Of a DNA stretch of 64,000 nt, positions 1-9,124 are shown in pieces. Position 1 is the first letter of the stretch. Each line of letters begins with the position of its first letter. The position numbers and the translations under genes are program-made. This DNA is from Welwitschia mirabilis (lineage: Eukaryota > Gnetophyta > Gnetopsida > Welwitschiales). The notes beneath the pieces were generated by a model. The model ran no database searches. It worked only from the letters and a program-made list of their open reading frames with translations, and was not told the origin of the DNA. Location of the stretch: the NCBI GenBank assembly GCA_051453625.1, contig JBOZIK010000001.1, positions 5,169,696-5,233,695 on the forward strand. The letters run 5' to 3'.

Positions 1-559
1 AAGGTTAATTGTGTTATCTTAATTTTTATACATTTCCTTACACTTACCATCATTTTTTAAATCATTAAAAATTATTATTTATTATATATTTAAAGATATC
101 AATAACTTCCTTTTAATGTAAACCATGTATTTTTGTATCTCCTTAATTATGGTTCATATTTTAGTTAATTAATTATGTTTTTTATGTTCACATTATGCTA
201 ATGATATTATACTCTAATTAATAGGACATTTATCCTCCATTTAGGAGGTTGTGTATTCAAAACTTTTGATGGCTTGCATAGTATAAGATAAGATACTAGG
301 TGCACTTAAATTGTTCATTCAGGTGATTATGATGGATATGTTTCCAAGGAAGGGTATGATTCCTAAAATTTTTAATTTCCACATGCTCTCATATTACTTT
401 TTTGAGAAATAATAAATTGTATTATAGCTAAGAAGATTAAGGTAATATAAAGTTACAACATAGCTTATAAGTTATTTTTCTAGACTTTGTAAAACTTTTT
501 TTAATACTCAAAGGCCCATACATATACATCTAATTTTCTTAAATCATTATTCTAGTTCC
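1..559. other. AT-rich sequence without recognisable feature
   Basis: I see no open frame, RNA gene or repeat in this stretch on either strand. It may be the continuation of the decayed element to its right. Confidence 0.4.
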
Positions 560-1207
560 AATATAATAAGGATTGGAAACAAGCATATCCTAAATGATTA
601 ACAACAAATACATACTCATTTGAATCATATTCTAGGGAATGAATTTAACTAATGGGGGTGGTTACAATGGGATCATCTAGATCTTCCTTTTCTTCTTCAC
701 CTACATTATGCTACTCTATTTGGTCTTCTTGTTCTTCCTATTACTTAATTAGATTTTATTCTTCTATACTATGATCTATATGTGCATCATCAGTGCATAT
801 TTTTGGCATGGAGATGCCATAATCTCCATTTTTTTCTATGAATTTTGCAGAAAGTGGTTTTTATATTGAACTACCAAGGATGTATTTTCATGTAATGATG
901 CTAGCATCTATTTTAATATTTGTTTGATAGAGAAGCCAAATAAGGCCTTAATGCCTTACTCTTGTGCTATCTAGAGAGTAATGTAAAGAATCTAAAAGGA
1001 AGAATGAAAGATCTATTTAAAATTCATCCAACATAGCTATCAAAAGGTAGAAATGAAGCTCATTGATTTTGTCAAAGTAACCCTTCAAAGTAAAGTATTT
1101 CATAATAAGCATTACTTGGATACAAAAAGAATAGGGGATATCTTTTACCTTGTAACTGCCATCTATTTTCTTGAGGGACTTGCTAATGATTTTCTCAAAC
1201 TAAGGGA
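560..1207 (-). pseudogene. decayed reading frame, possible extra ORF of a Tat/Athila-like gypsy element
   Basis: On the minus strand one frame stays largely open for about 215 codons with roughly nine scattered stops. It includes readings such as FEKIISKSLKKIDGSYKV near the start, RVRHxGLIWLLYQTNIKI in the middle and an acidic tail (GEEEKEDLDDPI). The layout (short hydrophobic helices, a KxxEKNGDYG-like turn, then an acidic hydrophilic tail) reminds me of the putative plant transposon protein encoded as an additional ORF in some plant Ty3/gypsy elements. That resemblance is from memory and weak. There is no intact start, and the frame ends near the copia LTR at 1268, which probably interrupted its host element. 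Confidence 0.35.
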
Positions 1208-1446
1208 TGATGGAAGCATTTAGGGCTTTCCTCTTTAGTTATATCTCTTAAAGCATGTTTAAATTATTAATGTAAGGTGATCCAATGTGAAAACATCATA
1301 TGTTTTGTATCTAGGTTATTTCTTAAAGTCATTATCTAGAAATCTATAAGATTAGAAAACATTATGTTATGAAAAATATTAATGTGTATTATAAGGGATT
1401 ATATCCCACATAGATTAAAAAAAAGAGGGATAACTTCAAAACCCTC

Positions 1447-1454
1447 TATAAAAG
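1447..1454 (+). promoter_or_regulatory. TATA box of the copia-1 5' LTR
   Basis: TATAAAAG follows CTC and is conserved in the other LTR at 6787-6794. It is the only good TATA box in that part of the LTR. The inferred U3 region would be about 180 bp, with a long R/U5 behind it. Confidence 0.6.
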
Positions 1455-2068
1455 ACTTAATTAATGTAATGAATTTACTTAAGACTGATGCCTTTTGAAG
1501 AGAAGAATGAATTACTGAAGAATTTATTCTAGATCTTATTGCTTGATTATTACTTGGTCATTTATCTTTTCTATACACCTTATTTTAGGCTTGAAAGATT
1601 GAGATAAGTTCAGATTCTTCATTGTTATTATTGCTTTAATCTTGAATAAGCTTCATTCTCTATTTCATATTATGTTTTGTTTAAAATACTTTAAGATTCA
1701 GATATTAGAAGAAAGATCATGTAACTAACATGAAATAAAAGGTTATTTCAATAAGTAAAGAAGATTTTAAGTTGCATTCAAAAGATCCAATTAAAGATTA
1801 ATGATCTTTTAATATTTATATAAAGATTTGATCATTTCAAGATTTTATTATGTCATTTCATCAAATGAGAAAAATATTTTCATACTTGAAGAAAGATCTA
1901 GAAAGAATTACATTTTTTAGCCTTTAAATTCACTTTTGAAGTGTTTTATTTGATTTAAATATGATGGTAGATGAGTTAGCCTTCAAATTTTACCATTAGA
2001 ACTTTGTTTTAGCATTTTTTAAACCCTTTTCCAAAATTGACTTGCAATATAGACTTCTTTTAATAGGT

Positions 2069-2311
2069 AGACATCTATGATAGATGAAATAGATGTCTTT
2101 CAGCCTCAAAGATATCTTCATAGAACTTAGTTTTTAAGTTACTAAAAGGGTAAATGTCTAAATAGATGTCTGCCAGTTTTGAAGACATCTTTACAAAGTT
2201 AAAATTTAATTACAGAGAATAAAACTTTTATAATATATGTTTAACACATCAAAGATGTCTTCTATCAATTAACTAAACTCAAAAAAGACATCTAATAGGT
2301 CAAAGATGTCT
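2069..2311. repeat. cluster of AGACATCT/AGATGTCT motifs in the 5' LTR
   Basis: Seven exact copies of one 8-mer or its reverse complement occur at 2069 (+), 2091 (-), 2164 (-), 2183 (+), 2253 (-), 2286 (+) and 2304 (-). Degenerate versions such as AGATATCT (2110) lie between them. The 3' LTR keeps exact copies at 7412, 7434, 7505 and 7575. They lie well downstream of the TATA box, so within the inferred transcribed leader. Confidence 0.75.
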
Positions 2312-2400
2312 GTTCTTCTCTAAGAGATCTTATACATCAAAGGCATCTTTAACTTAAAGAATTCAAAATCAACTGGGTTCATTAGGCTTCTAATAATAAA

Positions 2401-2412
2401 TAGTATCAGAGA
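2401..2412 (+). other. primer binding site of copia-1
   Basis: TAGTATCAGAGA follows the end of the 5' LTR by two bases. It differs by two changes, both to A, from TGGTATCAGAGC, the site complementary to the 3' end of initiator methionine tRNA that most plant copia elements use to prime minus-strand DNA synthesis. Confidence 0.8.
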
Positions 2413-2659
2413 ACAAAGAATAGGTACAAATATCTAAAGAATATCTAGTTTAAAGATCACATAGGTTAGTTTCATATTCATTTCAATATGTCAAAGGATA
2501 TTCTTAGGTGTTTAATTATCTTTACTGGAAGTTAGGATTTCACTTATTGGTATTAGTTAATAAAGACATTACTTGAATGGAATGAATGTTATGATGTAGA
2601 TCAGAATGGTTTCTTTGATCCTTAAAATCCTAATGTGTTAAATTAAGAACAAAAAAAAA

Positions 2660-3440
2660 AATAGATGCACTACATTATTAAGATGATCATCTATACTTCT
2701 GTAAGTCAAGCCATTAGAGCTAGAATCATAGAAAAAGAAAATGTAAAAGATTACTGGGATCAACTCAAAAGTGAGTTTAGAGGTAGCCAAGAGAACATTA
2801 AAATTTAATAATTCAACTATCGATCAGAATTTAAAAATTTATACACCACAAGAGGTAAGTCCATTAAATATTTCTTTCAAAGAATGCATCAAGCAGTTAG
2901 AAATATTAATGGATACAATTATGGATTCATTAAAAGCTAAAAGATAGATAAAATAGTTCAAGTTCTCTATAATGATGCTTGATATAATACTATTATGACT
3001 AATTTTCTTTAAATAAAAGATCTCAGTAGCTTACTAGTTGATGCATTGGTTACTCATATAAGAACATTGAAAGATTTAGAAAACAATGTATCTCCACATG
3101 GTTAGACCTATGTTGCAAATTTATAAAGAGGAAGAAATGGTAGGTTTGCTAAAGGAAGAGGAAGAGAAAGTTATCAAAATTAAGGCGAGAATAATGAAAC
3201 CTATATTTTTTCTTAAAAATAAGAAAAGCAACAAATTTTCAAAGGTTTTCAAAGAGGAAGAGGATCTTTAAAGAGGTGGCAAATTTGATGGTCAAAGTGG
3301 AAGAGGTAATTATTTCAAAACAGGTACCAAAATTAATACTCTAAAGAAGGCACAAAGAAAGATGAACTATGATGCATAAACTACAAGACAAACTAAGTCA
3401 TATTGAAGATAAATGTTGGTAGAAATTGGATTTTCTCACC
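2660..3440 (+). pseudogene. copia-1 gag remnant (UBN2-type Gag with zinc knuckle)
   Basis: The reading includes VKDYWDQLKSEFRGSQENI and, after two stops, FKNLYTTRGKSIKYFFQRM, the usual pattern of copia Gag (AWxxLxxxFxG, then a spacing helix). A region rich in Arg, Gly and Glu follows at 3120-3300. A zinc knuckle relic lies at about 3371-3422: the last half reads SHIEDKCW, while the first Cys pair is out of frame and one Cys is replaced by Tyr. Gag would form the cytoplasmic particle that packages the element RNA. Several stops and at least two frameshifts make it non-functional. Confidence 0.82.
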
Positions 3441-3579
3441 ATTTCAACTAATCATGCTTTATTCAAATCTATTAAAGAATGTGAACTATCTACTTATTAG
3501 CCAATAATTAACAAAGAAGAGTAAGTTGAAGAAGGGTTAACAAACTATTTAGCCTTAGTTTTTATAAAAAATATTAATC

Positions 3580-4088
3580 CTTCCACATGGATTGTGGATA
3601 GTGGTTATTCAAATCACATGACTCTAAATAAGAATTTATTTGTTAATTATAGGATTACTAATTTGGGATTCATCAAAGTCAATGATTGTAATTTTATTAA
3701 AGTGGAAGGCATTGAATATGTCAAAAGAAATTTCCAAGAGGGAAGATGGATAAATGTTAATAATGTCTTTCATGTACTCAAGCTTTCTAATTCATTACTT
3801 TCAGTTAAACAGATGGTTCAAAGAGGTAATAAAGTTATGTTTGACAAGAATGATTGTACCATAAAGGATGATATAGGCTTCTTCACTACTATTCAAAGAA
3901 TGATAAATCAAATCTATGCATTCATTTCCATGGGAGATGATACATTAGGTAAAAATTTAAAACTTGTGTTAATGTCTATTATAATTAAAAACCCTTTAAT
4001 TTTATGGCACATGAGATTAGGACATGCTTTCTCCATAAATATTATGAAGATGTTAAGAGATCAAAGTGTGATAGGAATTAAATGTTAA
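3580..4088 (+). pseudogene. copia-1 protease and GAG-pre-integrase region
   Basis: This is the longest open stretch of the element. It opens with WIVDSGYSNHMT, the active-site region of copia aspartic protease (DSG, with Tyr or Ala after it), and closes with LWHMRLGH, the signature of the GAG-pre-integrase domain before the integrase zinc finger. The protease would release Gag, IN and RT from the polyprotein. The frame stops at 4087, just before the Cys pair of the integrase HHCC finger, which reads on as CETCMKDK after an in-frame stop. Confidence 0.9.
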
Positions 4089-4990
4089 GAAATAAGTATT
4101 GAAATTTGTGAAACATGCATGAAGGACAAGTAAAATTTTAATTCACATAATGCCATCATGGAGAGAAAAATTATGTCACTTGAGTTGGTACACATAGATT
4201 TGATTGGTCCGATTGATACTTGCACAATGAAAGATTTCAAATATTTTATGGTAATTATTAGTAATTTTTCTAGATATACTTGGTCTTATATCCTCTAATA
4301 AAAAGATGAAGCATTATCTAATTTTAAATATTTTAAAGAACATGTTGAAAATCAATTTGGACAAAAGACAAAAGCCATTAGAAGTAATAGAGGAGGTAAA
4401 TTTGTGAATAATGATTTTGATTAATTTTGTGATGAATATGGCATTTTAAAACAAATAACGTGTCTTTATTCTCCACAAAGTAATGAAAGAGCTAAAAGGA
4501 AAAATCATGTAATACAAGAGATAGTGCATTACTTATTGACATAAAGCATATTACTCAATTCATATTAGAGTGAGGCTATTACTACAATCACATATCTTCT
4601 CAACTAGGTGGTTACATGATTAAACCAAGGTAAAACTCCATGTGAGCTAATTTTCAAGAGAGTTCCAAATTTTTCTCATTTAAAAAATTTTGGCCATATT
4701 TATTAAGTACACATACCCAATCAATTAACATCTAAACTTAATGCTAGAAGTAGGAAGGGCATTTTTATTGAACATGATGTAAAATTTTGTGGATATAGAT
4801 GTTTTAAACCCATTAGTGAAAGATATTTTATTTCTATAGATGTTAAGTTTAATGAATCAAAATTTAGTTTAGCACACTTCTCTTATGAAGAAGATAATGT
4901 TGGTAAGCCATTCATCACTTCTCATCCATCTATGCCATTAAGAATTATCAAAGATCATCCACCTTCTTAAATATTAGATACACATTTTTA
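4089..4990 (+). pseudogene. copia-1 integrase, catalytic residues lost
   Basis: The frame continues with CETCMKDK (finger), VHIDLIGPI (first catalytic Asp retained), FSRYTWSY, and then SNRGGKF where SDRGGEF is usual, so the second Asp is Asn. The later ERKNR motif reads AKRKNH, so the catalytic Glu is Lys. Each of these changes is a G-to-A transition at the first codon base. The C-terminal part includes LKNFGHI and the KCIFIGY-like segment near 4745-4800. Several stops interrupt it. Integrase would join element cDNA to chromosomal DNA; this copy cannot. Confidence 0.88.
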
Positions 4991-5039
4991 TAGAAGCTTT
5001 ACAAGAAGTATGAGCATATCTCGTGTAGCATATTTAGCC

Positions 5040-6083
5040 TTAATTAATGAAATAAAATTATTTGATGAAGCTCTTCAATATTCAATTTGGAGAGAAGCAA
5101 TAGAGAAAGAAATGAATGCAATACAAAAAATGACACATGGAAACTTGTAGAAAAACCAAAAGAAAAGAAGATCATTGACTCAAAATAGATATTCAAAACA
5201 AAATAAAATGAAAAATGCATTATCACAAGTTATAAAGCAAGACTATTTGGTATAGGTTATAAGCAAAAGAAGCATATTAATTATGAAGAAAGTTTTACAC
5301 TAGTTGCCAGGTTTAAAACCATAAAATTAATTTTTTAAAACTAATTTATGGAGGCTTTTTTTTGCATCCAATGGATGTAAATAGTGCATTTTTAAATATC
5401 AATCTAGAAGAAGAAGTATACATTTTTTCTCTTAAAGGTTTATTGTTGAAGGTTAAGAAAAAAAAATATGTAAACTTAAAAAAGCTCTTTATGGTCTCAA
5501 GCAAGCCTCAGAATCTTAGTTTAGAAGAATTAATCATTACTTGATTGGGAAATGCTATAAAGCATGCATGTTAGAGCTTACTTTATATTTCAAATACTTA
5601 AATGATCATTTCATTATGATATATCTTTATGTTGATGACATAGTATTCTTTGCTACATGTGACAATGATTGAAAAATTCAAGGTGAAAATGAAAACTAAA
5701 TTTAAAGTGAAAGATCTTGGAAATCTTAAATATTTTTTGGGCATTCAAGTTAATCAAGCTAGAGATACCATGTTTATACATAATCAAATTTTGCACAAGC
5801 CATCGTGGAAAAATATGAGCATCTTGAAGCAAAACTAACTGCCACTCCACTACCTCAAAATCTCAAAATTGAAAGGAAAGATTCTTCAAGGAGGGTGGAT
5901 GCTTCTTTTAATAGGTCCATGATAGGATCGTTGAGATTTATGTGTCATAAAAGACTTGATATTAAATTTGTAACATTATTTATCTCTAAATATATGGCTA
6001 AAATAAGAGAAAGTTATCTTGTCGCTTTAAAACATCTCATAAGGTATTTACTTAGCACACTTACACTTGGGTCTAAATTTTAA
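5040..6083 (+). pseudogene. copia-1 reverse transcriptase
   Basis: Conserved segments appear in order but in shifting frames: WREAIEKEMNAIQ, SYKARLFGIGYKQKKHIN, YEESFTLVARFKTIK, MDVNSAFLN (catalytic Asp), YLYVDDIVFFA (YVDD at 5628-5639, intact), then FKVKDLGNLKYFLGIQVNQA and the connection domain with RSMIGSLRFMCHKRLDIKF and LIRYLLSTLTLG. The enzyme copies element RNA into cDNA. At least four frameshifts and several stops break it, although the YVDD box itself survives. Confidence 0.92.
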
Positions 6084-6560
6084 AAAGGCAATGGATATAT
6101 TCATTCTTATTGTGATGCTAATTGGGGTGGATCCATTAAAGATAGAAAATCCACTTCTGGTACTATTGTATTTCATGGAAGAAATCCAATTTATTGAAAG
6201 TCAAAGAAACAAACCTGTGCATCTCTTTCATCGACTAAAGCTAAGTACATCTCCATGGCTAACTCTCTTTAATATGTTTTATGGATTTTAAAATTATTTA
6301 AACAATGGTAGGTAAAAGGAAAAACAACAATTGATGTGTTTGGTAATAATATTCTAGCCATAATACTTTCTCAAGAATACACTCTTCACAAGAAGATTAA
6401 GCACATTGAAATCAAATCATATTTCATCAAAGACAAGATGAAGGAGGAAGTAATAATGCCCAAGCATGTTTTCACAAATGATCAAGTTGCTAATATGTTA
6501 AAAAAAAAGTTGTCAATATTCAAGATGGATTATTTCATCTTCAAGTCAAATATTATCTTT
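6084..6560 (+). pseudogene. copia-1 RNase H
   Basis: Read across two frames, the sequence gives YCDANWGGSIKDRKSTSGT (usual YSDADWAGDxxDRKSTSG), then SKKQTCASLSSTKAKYISM (usual SLSSTEAEYxA, with the catalytic Glu replaced by Lys), then the C-terminal HKKIKHIEIKSYFIKDKM and TNDQVANMLKKKLSIFKM. RNase H removes the RNA strand after copying. The element coding region ends about 40 bases before the polypurine tract. Confidence 0.9.
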
Positions 6561-6589
6561 GTGTCTCTAGCATCTAATTTTCACATTAT

Positions 6590-6605
6590 TCCAAAGGAGG
6601 GATAG
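6590..6605 (+). other. polypurine tract of copia-1
   Basis: CCAAAGGAGGGATAG lies directly before the 3' LTR. A purine run at this position primes plus-strand DNA synthesis. The TAG at its end is probably a decayed purine. Confidence 0.65.
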
Positions 6606-6606
6606 T

Positions 6607-7720
6607 TGATGTAATGTGGTCCAATGTGGACACATCATATGTTTCATAGTAGGGTTATTTATGAAAGCCATTTTCTAAAAAGCTATAAGCTTATAAAACC
6701 TTATGTTATGAAAAATATTAATGTGTCTTGTAAGTAATTATATTCCATATGGAATAGTAAAAAAGAGGGATAACTCCAAACTCCTCTATAAAATACTTGA
6801 TTAATGTGATGAATTTACTTAAGACTAATGCCTCTTGAAGAGAAGAATGAAATGCTAAAGAAATTGTGCCAGATCTTATTGCTTAATCCTTGCCTAATGA
6901 TTTAGCTTTTCTATATGCCTTATTTTATGCTTGAAAGATTAAGATAAATTTAGATTCTTTATTATTACTATCTCTTTAAGCTTAAATAAGCTACATTCTT
7001 CATTTCAAACCAAGTTTTGTTTAAAATACTTCAATATTGAAAGATTAGAAGAAATATCATGAGAAAGATCATGTAATTAAGATGAGATAGAAGGTTATTT
7101 TAATAAGTAATAAAGATTTCAATTTGTGTTTAAAAGATTTGATCAAAGATTGATTATCTTTAAAGATTTATATAATATTTGATCATTTCAAAGTTTATTA
7201 TGTCATTTCATTAAATGAAAAAAAGATTTTTTATTTAAAAAATATTTTCAAATAATTACATTTTGGATGCTTTAAATTTATTTTAAAGTTTTCTTTAATC
7301 TCAGTATGATCGTAATGAGTTGGCCTTTAAATTTTGCCATTAGAACTTTATTTTAGTGTCTTTCAGACTATATTTCAAACCTAACTTGTAGATAGATTTT
7401 TTTTAATAGGTAGACATCTATTATATATAAAATAGATGTCTTTTAGACTCAAAGAAATCTTCACAGAACTCAGTTTTTAAGTGATTAATATCTACCATAT
7501 TTAAAGACATCTTTGCAAAACTTAAATTTGATTATATAGAATAAAAATTTCAAGATGAACATATAACATATTAAAGACATCTTTTATTAACTAACCAAAC
7601 TTAGGAAAGACACATAATAGGTCAAATACATCTGTGCTTCTTTGAAATATCTTCTACATCAAAGATGCCTTTAACTTAAAGCATCCAAAATTATCCAGGC
7701 TTACCAAGCTTCTGCTAACA
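6607..7720 (+). repeat. 3' LTR of copia-1
   Basis: It begins TGATG and ends GCTAACA, keeping the TG..CA ends better than the 5' copy. It contains the conserved TATA box (6787-6794) and four exact AGACATCT/AGATGTCT motifs (7412-7582). The two LTRs differ by many substitutions and small indels, which indicates an old insertion. Confidence 0.9.
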
Positions 7721-7904
7721 CAAATACAATCACTAATATAGGTAATATTAATATAAATTATAGTGTTACCTATGCTAGAAGATCTTCCATTCCAATTTTA
7801 ATAAATTGCTTTGATAGATCTAAATCATCTTCAAAAGCTTTCCATCTCTACATGTAATTAAGGAGTGCATCATGATTTGCTAGCTTAATGTAGAGTGTCA
7901 TTCT
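7721..7904 (-). pseudogene. probable 3' fragment of LINE-1
   Basis: This piece lies between the copia-1 LTR and the left target duplication of gypsy-B (CATGT, 7905-7909). Since gypsy-B has LINE-1 on its right flank, this should be the other half of the same LINE. On the minus strand it reads MRMTLYIKLANHDALLNYM and then FEDDLDLSKQFIKIG with one stop. I do not recognise this protein segment; the assignment rests on the insertion geometry. Confidence 0.45.
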
Positions 7905-7909
7905 CATGT
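7905..7909. repeat. left target site duplication of gypsy-B
   Basis: CATGT precedes the LTR start TGATGA and is repeated at 32516-32520 directly after the opposite LTR end TCATCA. The exact 5-bp match with mirrored LTR ends fixes both outer borders of gypsy-B. Confidence 0.8.
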
Positions 7910-8018
7910 TGATGAATGCTTATGTGATGAAATAAATGCAAAAAATATTATAAAATAATATAAAATGGTATTGGAAAAATGTAGAAATTATGATACTATT
8001 AAGCTAAAATATGCTCAC

Positions 8019-9110
8019 TGTTGCGGTGTGTATTTGTGCAAGTACTTAAGTTCAAAAGGATTCTGTCATTCATAAAATAAATAGATATCTCACAAAATAA
8101 AACACACTACCATGAGTGGGAGTAGACCCGAAATGTTGTATTTACATTAAATACTATGAAACGAGGCTCGAATTGCTTTGTAAAAAGAATAATAGAAACC
8201 AGAAATAAAGAACAAATATAAGGAAATAAATTACAATGCAAAATTTAAGATGCAACTAACCTAGATGAAATGTAAAATAGAACTAACACTACTTGCTTTC
8301 ATCCTTAATAAAAGCTACCTTTAATAATATATATTACCCAAGAAATTGTCACCAGATCAAGGGTAACATAGACTATAAGGATTATCAAAGAAACTAATAT
8401 GCAAACATAAAAATAAAACAAAATTTATATTAAGAGTAACAAAGCATCTGGGTTACAAAATAGTCGTGCCTTAATGAAGGATACACAGCCTTTCACCAAG
8501 GGAAGGTCTTTCTGGAATACTCAAGATGGATCTCTTGCCCTTCAATCTCCTATCATGAGAATTTTTGGTGCAACGAAGATGAGAAAGAGAGTCAAAGGGG
8601 AACTTATTTATAATAACTTACAGCAGAAAATGACAAACAGAAGACATAGGTAGGTGCGCTCTTTTACATAAATGAAATGGACGAAATGGTTAAGGATTAC
8701 TATCAGAGTCAATTACATGTTAGTGTCATCCTAACTATCATCCGAATGACATGGGGATGATAAATCATTACAAAATATAACTCATAATGATGACTTAGCA
8801 GTGATTCAACAATCCACCTTAGCAATTAGTAGTTTTGTTGTCCTGCCTGTCATGGGGATGATAAAGAAAATGATGGTTTTCTTAATTATTTAATTTGAAG
8901 AGAAACTTAGTATCTTTATCAGTAATCCTTCTTGAAATCTCTGTGAATCAGAATGTACCTTTAACACATTAAATCTGGGTAAGAATCACACATTTCCAAG
9001 ATTTTCTATCATTTCTTCAAAATCCTCAGAATTGCACTTAAACCTGTATAAATGTCCTTTAAAACAACTCCTAAAATCCCATCAAATAACCACAAATTGG
9101 CATCACAACA
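8019..9110 (-). repeat. 3' LTR of gypsy-A (left copy)
   Basis: 1092 bp, aligning along its length with 16444-17508. It ends CATCACAACA before a purine tract (on the minus strand). A TATA-like stretch (TTATAAATAAG on the minus strand) lies at about 8603-8614, matched at 17004-17013 in the other LTR. Confidence 0.88.
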
Positions 9111-9124
9111 TAGCCCCCCACTTA
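9111..9124 (-). other. polypurine tract of gypsy-A
   Basis: On the minus strand the sequence reads AAGTGGGGGGCTA directly before TGTTGTG, the LTR start. The run of six G after AAGT is a typical plus-strand primer site and confirms the orientation of the element. Confidence 0.7.

Larger units (their letters stand above)
1268..2398 (+). repeat. 5' LTR of copia-1
   Basis: The sequence aligns along its length with 6607-7720. The start (TAATGTAAGGTGATCCAATG) matches TGATGTAATGTGGTCCAATG of the right copy, and both end in a CTTCT..AAxA block. A TATA-like box (TATAAAAG, 1447-1454) lies about 180 bp from the left edge and is conserved in the right LTR (TATAAAAT, 6787-6794), so transcription would run left to right. 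The last 330 bases hold a cluster of AGACATCT/AGATGTCT motifs. Confidence 0.9.
1268..7720 (+). mobile_element. Ty1/copia LTR retrotransposon, full length but dead (copia-1)
   Basis: Two long terminal repeats (1268-2398 and 6607-7720) flank a primer binding site, a gag remnant, and a pol region in copia order: protease, GAG-pre-integrase, integrase, reverse transcriptase, RNase H. A purine-rich tract precedes the right LTR. Order and strand are consistent throughout, so this is one insertion, about 6.45 kb long, within the usual range for copia elements. Every domain carries stops or frameshifts. I could not find a matching 5-bp target duplication (ATTAT at 1263-1267 against CAAAT at 7721-7725), so either the ends have decayed or the boundaries are off by a few bases. 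Confidence 0.93.

Noticed and set aside
2069-2311. Heat-shock element cluster, as in the LTRs of some copia elements
   Set aside because: Heat-shock elements need alternating GAA and TTC; the repeated unit here is AGA-NN-TCT, so the similarity is superficial.
5044-5226. 60-codon minus-strand ORF rich in Phe and Leu
   Set aside because: It is the antisense of copia-1 RT; the same holds for 5653-5850.
2069-7582. CRISPR-like array from the regularly recurring 8-mers
   Set aside because: Units are too short, alternate in orientation, have irregular spacing and lie in a plant LTR.
1263-7725. Target duplication for copia-1
   Set aside because: The five bases next to each LTR (ATTAT and CAAAT) do not match at any reasonable boundary I tried.
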